Source: a virus
Length of the DNA stretch: 64,000 nt
Strand: one strand, 5' to 3'
IMG/VR virus record: IMGVR_UViG_3300047564_006544
Span: 1-64,000 of that record
The translations under genes were made by a program, and so were the position numbers. How positions within the stretch are numbered: position 1 is the first letter of the stretch; each line of letters begins with the position of its first letter. A model generated the notes under the pieces. It saw only the letters and a program-made list of their open reading frames with translations. It was not told where the DNA came from and searched no databases. Shown in pieces: positions 1-8,595 of this stretch.

Positions 1-505
1 GGATTCTATCGCCATCTTCGCCAATACTATCTACCCAAAGAGTTCCTGTATTAAACTGCTTCATTGTTAAGTTATCTACTGCATTTCCGCTAGTTAACTT
101 ATTTTTTGAAATAAATCCACCTTTAGACGTTCTAATAAATCCTTCAAGTTTATCTTGAGAAAACTTTTTTACCTGACCTAATGATGGAAAAGCATGAAGA
201 ACTCTTATTGGTGGCTTTGTAAAAAGACCACTATTTGTAAAAAAAAGATCTATTGCTGCAGCCATCATAGTTGCACCAACCTGACGACCCTTCTTTATAA
301 CTACTGGTTTACCACCTTTTTGTGTTGCCTGTATTCCAATATATCGGTATACATCAACCATAAATTTCCAGCCATTACCTATTATTTTAAATTCACTTCC
401 ATCTATAGTTAAATTATTTTGAATAAAATAAGCAGGATCAAGATCTAAAAAAGAAGTTTTGATTTGCTCAAAAGTTTCTTTTTCTTTTTGTTTTAAATCA
501 CTCAT
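1..505 (-). CDS. terL: Terminase large subunit (TerL), N-terminal part, cut by window edge
   Basis: About 168 residues are visible before the frame runs off position 1. The product would be the ATP-driven motor that packages DNA into the prohead and cuts the genome. The visible part fits the N-terminal ATPase: a conserved lead-in (FIQNNLTI, then GWKFMVDVYRYIG), a deviant Walker A KKGRQVGATMM at residues 71-81 (the usual form is GRQxGKS, so the lysine of the GKS pattern is missing here), and a following strand RVLHAFPSLGQVKKFSQDKL of the kind seen after Walker A in TerL proteins. The nuclease domain lies outside the window. The ATG at 505 is chosen because it is the first methionine in a frame open to the edge and it starts 18 bases after the stop of the upstream gene. 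It heads the left-hand packaging/virion cluster in genomic position but is the last gene of it in transcription order. Confidence 0.82.
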   Translation of the reverse strand, partial: MSDLKQKEKETFEQIKTSFLDLDPAYFIQNNLTIDGSEFKIIGNGWKFMVDVYRYIGIQATQKGGKPVVIKKGRQVGATMMAAAIDLFFTNSGLFTKPPIRVLHAFPSLGQVKKFSQDKLEGFIRTSKGGFISKNKLTSGNAVDNLTMKQFNTGTLWVDSIGEDGDRI

Positions 506-523
506 AAAATAAATTTTACTTAT

Positions 524-1114
524 TTAAAATAAATTTGGCATTCCGTGTCTATAATAATCTGCCATATTCTCAAGAGGATTTGAATTATTATCTATACTTG
601 GCTTTACATAAATAACTTCTATTGAATCTGATTTTGGTGCTTTTTTGCTATTTATAAATGAGCTTAATTTTTTTGGTCTTATTCCAATTGATTCAAAATT
701 AAGGTCCTTGTTATCAACGCACCTTGCCAATATTTCTGGCTCAAGTAAATGAGGCTCTGATTCAATCATATCTGATATGTATTTTAAGACTGTTTTTAGA
801 GCAAGAACACGCTCTTTATCAGCATTTTTTTTGCAGATGCAGTTTTCTTTTGGCGCACCACATTTACATTTTTTTGATGACTTTGCTTTTTCTTTTGAAG
901 AACTTTCTTTTTTTAAATCTGAAACAGAAGAGAATCCAACACGAGATTTTATGTCTGCCATTTTTTCTTCTATTGTTGCAAACTTTTCTGTGCTAGCAGT
1001 TGCAATCGGTGGTGCTGGTGGATTATTTCTTGCCATTTTTGAAAAGAATTCATCAAGCCAACCTACGGTTGTATTGTATTTTTCTGTTTCATTTGTTCTT
1101 TTTATTTCAGACAT
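524..1114 (-). CDS. Hypothetical protein with a Cys cluster, upstream of terL
   Basis: 196 residues, not recognised. The N-terminal half is polar and probably disordered, with a Pro/Ala stretch (NNPPAPPIATAS). Around residues 93-105 there is a compact cysteine cluster (CKCGAPKENCICKK) that could bind one zinc. The C-terminal half is helical (LKTVLKYISDMIESEP). It lies directly upstream of terL in the same transcript and 10 bases below the next gene. The position suggests a packaging or head-assembly role, but nothing in the protein proves it. Confidence 0.7.
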   Translation of the reverse strand: MSEIKRTNETEKYNTTVGWLDEFFSKMARNNPPAPPIATASTEKFATIEEKMADIKSRVGFSSVSDLKKESSSKEKAKSSKKCKCGAPKENCICKKNADKERVLALKTVLKYISDMIESEPHLLEPEILARCVDNKDLNFESIGIRPKKLSSFINSKKAPKSDSIEVIYVKPSIDNNSNPLENMADYYRHGMPNLF

Positions 1115-1123
1115 AATTAATTC

Positions 1124-2023
1124 CTATGCAAAATAGTTCTTTATGAACTCAATTCCGTGTCCTTTTACTCCATCTTTATTTTTCTTTGATGAGAAGGTTC
1201 CACGATCCTTAAATATTGGATAACCGCTGTCCATAATTACCTGCATAATTGCAAGCTCTTCACGATCTGTAAGTTCATATTTCTCCTTTAGAAAGTCATA
1301 AACTTCTTCTAATGGCTTTCCTCCAGATACAACAGAATTTATTATTATTCCAGCTATTGCTCTTTCAAATGGAGAAACAAAAAGTTGAAGCTTTGGGTGT
1401 GCCGCTACCTTCTTTATCTCGCCAGTTACCTCATGATTATATGCAATTTCAATTTCTTCTGCATACTTCATTATATCATCATCTAATCCAGCTTTTTTCT
1501 TTAGGCCTTTTTTAAATGCTTTATCTAGCTTCTTGATATGCTCCTTTAAAAGAAGTATATCTTTCATTACTTTTACTCTTATTTCTTCAAGCATTGCATC
1601 ATCAAGAACACCAGTTTCATCTTTTCTTACTGCTTCAGAAATTTCTTTTCCAAGATTAGTAAGCCACTTTACAGCTCTTTCTGCACCAACAATACTCTTT
1701 CCATCATGCTTTGGAATTTTTCCTGGATAAGAATCTTTTATATAGTCCATAAAACGATTAACTGCACGATCCTTTTCCCAGCTTTCATTTTTAATTGGCT
1801 TATCATCAGTATCATTTTCTTGCGATTCTAGTTCTCTTTCATAGTCTTCTTTATAAATTGTAGAGCCTGGAATTAGAGTGCCTACTTCTGGCTGAGGTGA
1901 AAAATCATCATATACTTCGCTATGCTGAAATCCATTATCAACAAGTAGAGATTCATCCTCAGCAAATGATACAATTCCATTGCTTTCTGAGTATGTTACA
2001 GAACCGTTTGATGATTTATACAT
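1124..2023 (-). CDS. Hypothetical virion-cluster protein
   Basis: 299 residues, not recognised. An acidic, Ser/Glu-rich N-terminal third (residues 1-85) is followed by a mainly helical body rich in Lys/Glu (for example ILLLKEHIKKLDKAFKKGLK near residue 160). The C-terminus ends in HGIEFIKNYFA. There are no signal peptide, membrane segments or catalytic signature. It is part of the tightly spaced minus-strand series leading to terL, so a structural or assembly role is an inference from neighbours only. Confidence 0.7.
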   Translation of the reverse strand: MYKSSNGSVTYSESNGIVSFAEDESLLVDNGFQHSEVYDDFSPQPEVGTLIPGSTIYKEDYERELESQENDTDDKPIKNESWEKDRAVNRFMDYIKDSYPGKIPKHDGKSIVGAERAVKWLTNLGKEISEAVRKDETGVLDDAMLEEIRVKVMKDILLLKEHIKKLDKAFKKGLKKKAGLDDDIMKYAEEIEIAYNHEVTGEIKKVAAHPKLQLFVSPFERAIAGIIINSVVSGGKPLEEVYDFLKEKYELTDREELAIMQVIMDSGYPIFKDRGTFSSKKNKDGVKGHGIEFIKNYFA

Positions 2024-2031
2024 TATATCTC

Positions 2032-2424
2032 CTAATCAATTAAACTTATAATACCATAATATATGCTTCTAATATTATCATCAGAATAGTAGTTTACAGG
2101 ATAAGACTGATAAGACTTTGAATTTCCAATATATAGATTTGGATATATTGGGCTACCAGAAACAAAGCTATTTCCAGATAATCTTTTGTGCTCACCTGGA
2201 GTCCACTTACAATCAACCGCACCTCTTTTTTCCATTATAAGATCTGCAAATGGGCACTCTGATTTTTCTTCTATTGATAAAAATACTTCGTAATTTTCTT
2301 CCCTATCAGATTCACTAGAATCTTCGTTTATTTTCTTTAAAGAAAATACAGAATTTCCAATGCACTTACAGGCATCTGGAATTGGAAGTCCAAAAGGACA
2401 TTGTTTGTTTTTTCCTCTAATCAT
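2032..2424 (-). CDS. Small Cys-containing hypothetical protein
   Basis: 130 residues, not recognised. It has two CPF motifs: CPFGLPIPDACKC near the N-terminus and CPFADLIMEKRGAVDCKW near residues 56-73. Each is a pair of cysteines separated by 8-14 residues, which may be metal-binding or redox pairs. The C-terminal part is Tyr/Ser-rich (YPNLYIGNSKSYQSYPVNYY), as often seen in virion proteins. It stops 8 bases before the next gene. Confidence 0.65.
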   Translation of the reverse strand: MIRGKNKQCPFGLPIPDACKCIGNSVFSLKKINEDSSESDREENYEVFLSIEEKSECPFADLIMEKRGAVDCKWTPGEHKRLSGNSFVSGSPIYPNLYIGNSKSYQSYPVNYYSDDNIRSIYYGIISLID

Positions 2425-2453
2425 GATGTTTTTACAAAAAATATTAATAGTAG

Positions 2454-3239
2454 TTAAGATAAATATTTTGACAGCATCTTATTTTTTATAAGATACTCTG
2501 AATAAAATCCAGAAAGAGGAATTAATTTGAATAATCCAAGATCAAATATATTTGATATTGCCAACTCAGAATTTGATTCAAATGCAATATTTATTTCATT
2601 TGTAATATAATTTGTTGTTAATCTATTGTTTAATATAACTTCAGAATTATCTCTAACATAATCAACTATGCTGCTGTCTATTGACAGTCCATATTGAGAT
2701 GATAATTTTATTGCCCTAAATATTCTTCTTGGATCATTTTTTATTGTTATTTCTGGTGGTATTGGTGTTCTTAATATTTTTGACTCAATATCTTGCATTC
2801 CTAATCCAGTTGGATCAAATATATCTCCTGTCTCAAAATCTTGATGCATAGAATTTATAGTAAAATCTCTAGAAAAAGATTCGACATACTTTATTTTTTC
2901 TGGATGATTTTTTTGAACCCATTCTTTTACCATTGGATGCTGATTGCTTAAAACACCAGGAGAAAAATCTATACCATTTCCATTATAAAAAACTCTAATA
3001 TGTTTATCTTCAAACATTTTAAAAGAAGCTTTTTTTATAAAAGAAAGAAGAATGCCGAGCCTTATACACTCACTTGACAGGGTTGTAATATCAATATCTC
3101 TATTTTTTATATTTTCATTTAAAAGATAATTTCTAACAATGCCGCCAACAATATAAGGCCTATCAATAGAATATTGGCCACTTAAACTTAAAAGTGTACT
3201 AAGAAAATCATTATAATCTTTTAAGTAATCAACTACCAA
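2454..3239 (-). CDS. Nucleotidyltransferase of the poly(A) polymerase / tRNA CCA-adding family (head domain only)
   Basis: 261 residues. Family motifs are clear and in order: YIVGGIVRNYLL (the GG-xxx-R signature, residues 29-40), DID at 48-50 (the two metal-binding Asp), RDFTINSM in the middle and DPRRIFRAIKLSSQYG at the end of the head/neck. Cellular CCA-adding enzymes and poly(A) polymerases are usually about 400 residues or more. The body and tail domains that clamp tRNA are absent here, so the substrate cannot be inferred. It could add nucleotides to tRNA, RNA or a small molecule. The start is taken as TTG at 3239, preceded by AGGA with a short spacer, because no ATG lies between it and the motifs. 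It sits unexpectedly among virion-type genes. Confidence 0.8.
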   Translation of the reverse strand: MVVDYLKDYNDFLSTLLSLSGQYSIDRPYIVGGIVRNYLLNENIKNRDIDITTLSSECIRLGILLSFIKKASFKMFEDKHIRVFYNGNGIDFSPGVLSNQHPMVKEWVQKNHPEKIKYVESFSRDFTINSMHQDFETGDIFDPTGLGMQDIESKILRTPIPPEITIKNDPRRIFRAIKLSSQYGLSIDSSIVDYVRDNSEVILNNRLTTNYITNEINIAFESNSELAISNIFDLGLFKLIPLSGFYSEYLIKNKMLSKYLS

Positions 3240-3250
3240 TTTATCCTACC

Positions 3251-4639
3251 TTATTGTGGTGTCTGTGGTGTAATCTGCTGTTGTGCTGGCTGCTGTAGTT
3301 CTTGCTCTGCCTCAGCTCTTGCCATTTCCATTATTGCCTTATTATTTGATAACATACCTAGCATTTTTGTTACTCTGGTTAGGGCATAAGAATAAGATTC
3401 AATTAGCTTGCTCTGTGCTTCAGCTAACTCAGGAAACATTGATGCAATACCAATCTTATCTAGCATAATATCGAATTCTGCAAGGTATCTAATTACACGT
3501 CTATCTGATAGAGTTCCAGCAATCTGCTCAAGTTTTTTTGATGCGTCATCAACGTCAATATCGCCAGATAGAATCTGATCGTATTCACCCTTTGCTGGCC
3601 CAGGAACTGGCTCAACATCGCTTAATATTTCTTTTCCTTTTTCAATATTTTCTTTTTCCTGCTGCTTCTTTTGAAGCTGATCTGGAGATATTTCTTCTTG
3701 TGCTACTGTAGGCTCTACTACTGGAGTCTCAACTGGAGCAACCTCTTCTGGTGCAACTGGTGGTGCTGCTTCCTGAGAATACTTATACAATACGGAGGCA
3801 CCATCATTAAATCCAAGCTTCTTAAGCTGATTTGCTGCACGGAAACTCACATCGGATGCTGTTGATTGAAGTCTTATTTTCCCAACCTGAATATCCAACT
3901 TGTTTAAAACCTGAGATATTTCTTCATACTTCTCTGGCTCAACATAATCTTCACTTTCTTTTAAGATCTTATCAACTCTTCTTAGGGCAGTATTAAATTT
4001 TTTCTTCCAGTTTTTATAATTTAATTTTTTCTCACCCTGTTCTTTTGCACTATTTACTTGCTTATCATGATCCAATACATAGTCAGCCCCAATATAGTTT
4101 GAGGTAGAGGTATATGCATCACCAGTTGCGCTTAATGGAAGTTGATATGATGCAGTCTTTACGTTGTATCTCAAGTGCTCTCCTTGGTTATAATATTTTA
4201 ACCAATTTAAAAAGTTTTTCTTTTCTTCTTCATCTTTAAAAATATTACTAGAATATTTTTTTACAGCATCGTTATAGTCTAAACCATCCCTGAATGTCGA
4301 TTCATAAATGCTATGAACACATGCTGCCCATTTTTGCAAATCATACCCAAAGAATGGATCTTTAAAAAAATAATTCTCCATCATTGGATATGCTTTCTTT
4401 TTTATTTGATTATCTCCAATTAACAATGAAGTTACAAAAAAATAAAAATCATTTTTTGTATTTAGCTTATTTATAATATCTTTATTTTGCCAGGCCTTTT
4501 TAACAAAAGAGCTGTGGTTTTTGCCAATCAAATTTCTTGATGCAACTTTTAATTTAAAATAATTTTTTATTTCAGATTCATCTACATCTTTTGGTAGATT
4601 TTTTAAAAAATTATCAATTGGATGATTATATTTTTTCAT
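3251..4639 (-). CDS. Probable virion-associated protein with Pro/Glu linker
   Basis: 462 residues, not recognised. Residues 1-150 are basic and aromatic. A middle region has two helical segments. A Pro/Val/Glu linker follows (about residues 292-325, with APPVAPEEVAPVETPVVEP), then a helical domain and a Gln/Pro-rich tail (QPAQQQITPQTPQ). Such linkers are common in phage structural or portal-associated proteins. The gene lies 11 bases upstream of the nucleotidyltransferase gene and in the same operon as terL. A portal or head-protein role was considered, but no portal signature is visible. Confidence 0.7.
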   Translation of the reverse strand: MKKYNHPIDNFLKNLPKDVDESEIKNYFKLKVASRNLIGKNHSSFVKKAWQNKDIINKLNTKNDFYFFVTSLLIGDNQIKKKAYPMMENYFFKDPFFGYDLQKWAACVHSIYESTFRDGLDYNDAVKKYSSNIFKDEEEKKNFLNWLKYYNQGEHLRYNVKTASYQLPLSATGDAYTSTSNYIGADYVLDHDKQVNSAKEQGEKKLNYKNWKKKFNTALRRVDKILKESEDYVEPEKYEEISQVLNKLDIQVGKIRLQSTASDVSFRAANQLKKLGFNDGASVLYKYSQEAAPPVAPEEVAPVETPVVEPTVAQEEISPDQLQKKQQEKENIEKGKEILSDVEPVPGPAKGEYDQILSGDIDVDDASKKLEQIAGTLSDRRVIRYLAEFDIMLDKIGIASMFPELAEAQSKLIESYSYALTRVTKMLGMLSNNKAIMEMARAEAEQELQQPAQQQITPQTPQ

Positions 4640-4643
4640 GTAC

Positions 4644-4898
4644 TTATAATTTTTCTATTAGTTCATTTACTTTTTTAAGATAAACATTCTTTTTTGCTGG
4701 ATCGAGTGAATTAAAAGCAGGATCTCTAGATATACCTTCTAATGCTTTTTTTATAAAATCATTTGATAGCTCTGGATCTGTATATCCAAGTTTTTCTTTT
4801 ATCCAATTTCTTATTGATATTTCACTATTTAAATCAGATATTTTTATCATAATGCTACCAGCTGGGGCATTGGAATTTTGACTAGACTTCTTCTGCAT
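4644..4898 (-). CDS. Small hypothetical protein
   Basis: 84 residues, not recognised; lysine-rich and helical (FIKKALEGISRD, KKNVYLKKVNELIEKL). It overlaps the upstream gene's end by 17 bases. An alternative ATG 16 codons in (MIKISDL) would remove the overlap, but its upstream sequence is no better as a ribosome site, so the start is uncertain. It is followed after 4 bases by the 462-residue protein, so they are almost certainly co-translated. Confidence 0.6.
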   Translation of the reverse strand: MQKKSSQNSNAPAGSIMIKISDLNSEISIRNWIKEKLGYTDPELSNDFIKKALEGISRDPAFNSLDPAKKNVYLKKVNELIEKL

Positions 4899-5583
4899 CT
4901 GACACCTCTATTAAGTATTGATTATATTCTGGAGAATCATGTTTTAAATTAGACATTCTATAGTTTAATCTTTCCATAAAAATTAATATAAGTGCAGGAT
5001 CCATATCTTTTAAAACATCAATAACTACTTCTTTCATTATTTTTATTTGATCATTTACAATATTTACGTTTAGATTATGTTCAATTTTTTTATCGGCAAA
5101 TCCTTCAATATACTTTTTCCAATCCTGCATGATTGATCTCATCATATTTAAATATTCTAAAAATACCCTATCATGCTTTATGTTTCCACCGGCAGCAACT
5201 GTATTGTAATAGAACTCCATTCTTGATGAAATAAGCCTTTCCATTTCAAGAAGCTTTCTTTGAACGTCCATTTCATTTGATACAATTTCATTTATCTTTT
5301 TTTGATACTCAGAAGAATTTGATACTGCTAATTTTAATTCATTTTCTTCTGATATTAGATCATCAGATTTCTTTTTTGACTTTATATCTTCAAGAAGATC
5401 TCCCTTTATATTTAGATGCTCTGATCTAAATTTTTGCAAAGTCATATATGATATGTGGAGTCTTCTTTTTTTTGGATATTTCTTTTTTAACCATGCATCA
5501 ACCTGCTTAACTGATTCACCGTTAAGCAGCATTTTTATTATTTCTTCTTTATCTGGATGTCTAGCTACTTTGTTTGATTCCAT
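4882..5583 (-). CDS. HTH-containing protein, candidate small terminase subunit
   Basis: 233 residues. The first 45 residues resemble a DNA-binding helix-turn-helix: DKEEIIKMLLNGESVKQVDAWL followed by YMTLQKFRSEH, the resolvase-like arrangement also found in small terminase subunits. A long coiled-coil section follows (EIVSNEMDVQRKLLEMERLISSRM), then a helical tail. An N-terminal HTH plus a central oligomerising coil, about 4.4 kb upstream of terL in the same operon, is the usual layout of TerS. No specific family match can be claimed without a search. The gene starts just after an intrinsic terminator, so it may have its own promoter or depend on read-through. Confidence 0.62.
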   Translation of the reverse strand: MESNKVARHPDKEEIIKMLLNGESVKQVDAWLKKKYPKKRRLHISYMTLQKFRSEHLNIKGDLLEDIKSKKKSDDLISEENELKLAVSNSSEYQKKINEIVSNEMDVQRKLLEMERLISSRMEFYYNTVAAGGNIKHDRVFLEYLNMMRSIMQDWKKYIEGFADKKIEHNLNVNIVNDQIKIMKEVVIDVLKDMDPALILIFMERLNYRMSNLKHDSPEYNQYLIEVSDAEEV

Positions 5584-5592
5584 TTTTTTCCT

Positions 5593-5622
5593 AAAAAAAT
5601 AAGCCCATGAATAGGCTTATTT
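5593..5622 (-). terminator. Intrinsic terminator after the 132-aa gene
   Basis: A 9-bp stem AAATAAGCC / GGCTTATTT with loop CATGAATA lies between the stop at 5642 and the next start at 5583. Read on the minus strand it is followed by a run of seven T residues. The stem is AU-rich at the base and GC-rich at the top, as usual for rho-independent sites. Confidence 0.75.
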
Positions 5623-5641
5623 TACGAAATATCAGAGTGTT

Positions 5642-6040
5642 TTATCTTGAAAAGATTTTTGTCTGATTTGAGACAGATGTTGGAGAGAAAGATCTTCCAT
5701 CACTTGTCTTAAAGCCCTCGTTGTAATTGAATACCTGCTTGGTGTATGGATTTACCCTTACACCGTCAGATGGAACTGCTGCCTGAACTCCTGGCATATC
5801 TGGAGCGTACCTTGTTGATAGTGAGTGATTTCCCTCGGAAATAATTGGCTTATAGTCTGGATGCTCGCCAAATACACCATATCTTTTTTCTGGATCTACT
5901 TTTGGAAGATCCATTTCGTCAAGAATATCAAATCTATTTTTGTATTCAATTACATTATTTCTTGGCTCCTGAAGAATTCCAGTGACCTGTGCAACCTTGT
6001 ATAATCTTTCTAATGCTTTTGCTCTTTCTGCTTTGTTCAT
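5642..6040 (-). CDS. Hypothetical virion-type protein with N-terminal helical tag
   Basis: 132 residues, not recognised. It opens with an amphipathic helix (AERAKALERLYKVAQVTG). The remainder is Pro/Gly/Ser-rich and probably extended (RYAPDMPGVQAAVPSDGVRV, SFSPTSVSNQTKIFSR). The helical opening resembles those of several other unrelated proteins in this window (see findings). It is followed directly by a terminator, so it is the last gene of the segment starting at 8079. Confidence 0.68.
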   Translation of the reverse strand: MNKAERAKALERLYKVAQVTGILQEPRNNVIEYKNRFDILDEMDLPKVDPEKRYGVFGEHPDYKPIISEGNHSLSTRYAPDMPGVQAAVPSDGVRVNPYTKQVFNYNEGFKTSDGRSFSPTSVSNQTKIFSR

Positions 6041-6042
6041 TT

Positions 6043-7590
6043 TTAGCTCATTACAATCTTGCTTGTTGAAATTACAGTGCCTTCGATTGAATCAAGTCCT
6101 CTTTTTTCATTTCTGAACTTTGGAACTGGACGACCCCTTTCATCAAAGGCTATTTTGCTGAGGGGAAGACCAAGCTTTGGACAGAACCATTCTACAGAGT
6201 TTCTTGTACGAATTAAATCACCACGCTTTACGGCTTCTTTTATAAGATCCTGGTTGAATGACTGTGATGCTGTCTTAATCATCTTCTGGAAGTCTTCTAG
6301 TGCCATCTTAAATCTTTCTGGACCAAACTTTGTGCCTATTGTAGATAATGCGTCTTCTGAAGCCTTATAATCCTTCTTTGCAACGCCATCTATAACAACA
6401 TCCATAAGCTGAGCATAAGATAGTTTTCCTAGTTCGTCTGACTCTCTGGAGAATGCGGCATTATTTACCTGTCTTGCTCCAGCTAAAAATTCTGAATAAC
6501 CAGAAGTTGAGAAGTCATATTTTGAATTTCCTGATGCAAACTCTGATGGCATAAGAACCTTCTCTCCTACCATCTCAACAGGAACTACAAAACTTCTCTC
6601 TCCTGCTGATGTTGCGGTCTTTACCATGAAGGACATGCCTTTCTTGCTTGTTCCAGAGAACTTTACCTGAGCTCTTGCACCCCAAGATGAAACTTCTGTT
6701 GATACAACAGAATGTGCTAGCTTAATCTGTGCTGGAGAGTATTTTGATGAGGCAAGAAGGACCTCTTCTGACATTTCAAATTTCTCTTTTAATCCTGTTG
6801 GTGCAGCAACAGATGGAATTGATACAGATTCAGTCTGTCTAAGATCTGCATATTTAGAAAGATTTGTGTCTTTCTGTTTTTTCTGTGCAGTCTTTAGTGT
6901 TACAAGAACATTTTCTTTATTTAGCTTTACAAGGTTACCTTCAGAAACAACTTCGGATGGAATTCCAACAGCTCCATTAGATACCTGAACTGGTATACTG
7001 ACATAGCTTGTTGTAAAATCTGGATTTTTGTAATAAGCATTACAAAGTATGTAGTGGTCATTTCCAGTTACAGTCTTTACCATATCTGGCTTAATTCCCA
7101 TTGAATTAAGCTCTAATGTAACTAGTCTTTCTGCTTTCTTTACTAAGTTCTTATTATAAGTTCCAGAGTCATCATTTGAGCCAAATGAAAATAATACTGA
7201 GAATGCATCAGATAGCGGAGTTGTACCGGTTAATGATACTGCCTTTTGCATATCTGCTGCTGTCTTTGATATTTCTGTTTTCTTTGGCTCTGGTAGCTTT
7301 CCATAGCCATCACGAAGTAAGTCGCCAAGCTCGTCACGAAATGCAGTTGCTCCACCGGAAATATTTGAGAACCTATCATAAAGAGAGGTAATTTCATTTT
7401 GTGTTATATATTGCTGTCTTGAAGCAACTTTTTTAATAACACTTCTCATATTTCCAATTACTTGGTCTTTTTGGTTATTTTCCCAGGCAGTATCAAATCT
7501 GCTTAATACATAATTACTAGGATATTCTCTTCCTATTTCTAATGAGCGTAGAGCACTTTCTGCTTGTTTCTTTAAAAGTTTTAATGACAT
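6043..7590 (-). CDS. Hypothetical virion-type protein with internal duplication
   Basis: 515 residues, not recognised. The start is taken at the ATG at 7590 (MSLKLLKKQ) because AGGTG lies six bases before it; a GTG three codons earlier is open but has no ribosome site. Two similar beta-rich modules are visible: one around residues 175-225 (SIPVQVSNGAVGIPSEVVSEG) and one around 310-365 (VVPVEMVGEKVLMPSEFASG). They share the pattern (I/V)PV-x-x5-V-x2-PSE-x2-S-x-GN. Helical stretches precede and follow. A single CP pair occurs near the C-terminus (WFCPKLG). A structural or internal-head role is likely from context and composition only. Confidence 0.72.
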   Translation of the reverse strand: MSLKLLKKQAESALRSLEIGREYPSNYVLSRFDTAWENNQKDQVIGNMRSVIKKVASRQQYITQNEITSLYDRFSNISGGATAFRDELGDLLRDGYGKLPEPKKTEISKTAADMQKAVSLTGTTPLSDAFSVLFSFGSNDDSGTYNKNLVKKAERLVTLELNSMGIKPDMVKTVTGNDHYILCNAYYKNPDFTTSYVSIPVQVSNGAVGIPSEVVSEGNLVKLNKENVLVTLKTAQKKQKDTNLSKYADLRQTESVSIPSVAAPTGLKEKFEMSEEVLLASSKYSPAQIKLAHSVVSTEVSSWGARAQVKFSGTSKKGMSFMVKTATSAGERSFVVPVEMVGEKVLMPSEFASGNSKYDFSTSGYSEFLAGARQVNNAAFSRESDELGKLSYAQLMDVVIDGVAKKDYKASEDALSTIGTKFGPERFKMALEDFQKMIKTASQSFNQDLIKEAVKRGDLIRTRNSVEWFCPKLGLPLSKIAFDERGRPVPKFRNEKRGLDSIEGTVISTSKIVMS

Positions 7591-7599
7591 AGTTTTCAC

Positions 7600-8079
7600 C
7601 TAAATAAATTTTTTCAATTCTGGAAAAGTTGAGACAAGAGCTTCTCTTTTTGTATGAGGCTGATCATTTAGAAGTTCTTTTACAAATGAGTTGTCAGAAG
7701 ATGTTTTTTCTATCAATGCTGATTTAAAAATAGAAATATCATCAGATGAAAATCCATATTCATCTGATGAGAATCTTGTTATTGGAATATTCTTATATGA
7801 CAAAGTCACATTTCTTTTGTCATAATCAGAGATTACTTCCCAATCTCCATTTTTTCTAGTCTCAAACTGTGGGTTAGATGCTCTAACTAAATGTGGTTTG
7901 CCATCAATATCTTGTAAGGCCCACAATCCATCATATGGATCATCTGCAACCTTAAATCTATCAAAAGCAACCTTTTTAAATGAAATAGATTTACTTATTT
8001 CAATTTGGTCTTTTACGCCCAAATCTGAAGATTGTTTTTTTGCAAGCTTAATTAAGATATCGTCTAAATAACTAGACAT
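7600..8079 (-). CDS. Hypothetical protein, first gene of the left virion operon
   Basis: 159 residues, not recognised. It begins with a short amphipathic helix (YLDDILIKLAKKQ). A central region is probably beta-rich with an ALQDIDGKPHLVRASNPQF segment, and the C-terminus is helical. It is the first gene after an 81-base AT-rich intergenic stretch that holds the TATAAATTAT box, so transcription of the cluster down to terL probably starts here. The next gene follows after 9 bases. Confidence 0.68.
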   Translation of the reverse strand: MSSYLDDILIKLAKKQSSDLGVKDQIEISKSISFKKVAFDRFKVADDPYDGLWALQDIDGKPHLVRASNPQFETRKNGDWEVISDYDKRNVTLSYKNIPITRFSSDEYGFSSDDISIFKSALIEKTSSDNSFVKELLNDQPHTKREALVSTFPELKKFI

Positions 8080-8139
8080 ATGGAAACCTCTGAAGATACT
8101 TTGCTTTATTAATAGAAAGAGTTTGCATGAAAATATAAT

Positions 8140-8149
8140 ATAATTTATA
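8140..8149 (-). promoter_or_regulatory. Late-promoter-like box TATAAATTAT
   Basis: The minus strand reads TATAAATTAT about 60 bases upstream of the start at 8079, in a non-coding gap of 81 bases (8080-8160). The same 10-mer lies in the hairpin loop upstream of the HNH gene (63196-63205). T4 late promoters consist of little more than TATAAATA, so this is a reasonable late-promoter candidate. The region is very AT-rich, so a chance match is possible. Confidence 0.45.
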
Positions 8150-8160
8150 TAATTAATAGT

Positions 8161-8595
8161 TTAATCAATCTTCTTTCTTAGTGCTTCCATTTCTAGCAAT
8201 ATTTCCTGTATTTTTTCATTATTTTTGCAAATTTTTTTTAATTTTTTAAAAATACCACCATATCTTTTTTTATCATTTCTATAATCAAGATTGCCACGCA
8301 AGGCTTTGTGAACCGCAGATTGAGTTATTCCAAGGTGCTCTGCTATCTCATTTTGTGTCTTGCCCATAAGAATCATAAATAAAACTTTTTTTTGATGCTC
8401 AGTAAGCATCTCACTATTTACAACAGAGTAAACTTCTTCAAGAAGTTTTTCTCTTAGGTCTAATAGCTCTTCAGAATAAGAATTATCAGATAAAATTCCG
8501 CCTATACCTTTTTCTTCTGAAAAATTATTTAGTTTAGATTGATCAAATGCAACCTCAACTATTTTATACTGATAATTCTTACTTTTTAATTTCAT
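8161..8595 (-). CDS. Sigma region-4-like HTH regulator
   Basis: 144 residues. The centre (about residues 64-100) is a classic sigma-70 region 4 / LuxR-type HTH: LTEHQKKVLFMILMGKTQNE, then IAEHLGITQSAVHKALRG. The C-terminus is a basic helix. No region 2 is present, so it is not a full sigma factor. It could be an anti-sigma partner, a transcriptional regulator or an appropriator like T4 accessory factors. The start is set at the ATG at 8595, which overlaps the primase stop as TAATG and has GGAG five bases before it. It is the last gene of the recA-primase operon. Confidence 0.75.
   Translation of the reverse strand: MKLKSKNYQYKIVEVAFDQSKLNNFSEEKGIGGILSDNSYSEELLDLREKLLEEVYSVVNSEMLTEHQKKVLFMILMGKTQNEIAEHLGITQSAVHKALRGNLDYRNDKKRYGGIFKKLKKICKNNEKIQEILLEMEALRKKID

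Noticed and set aside
2454-3239. Calling this a functional tRNA CCA-adding enzyme
   Set aside because: Only the head and neck motifs are present. The tRNA-binding body and tail are missing.
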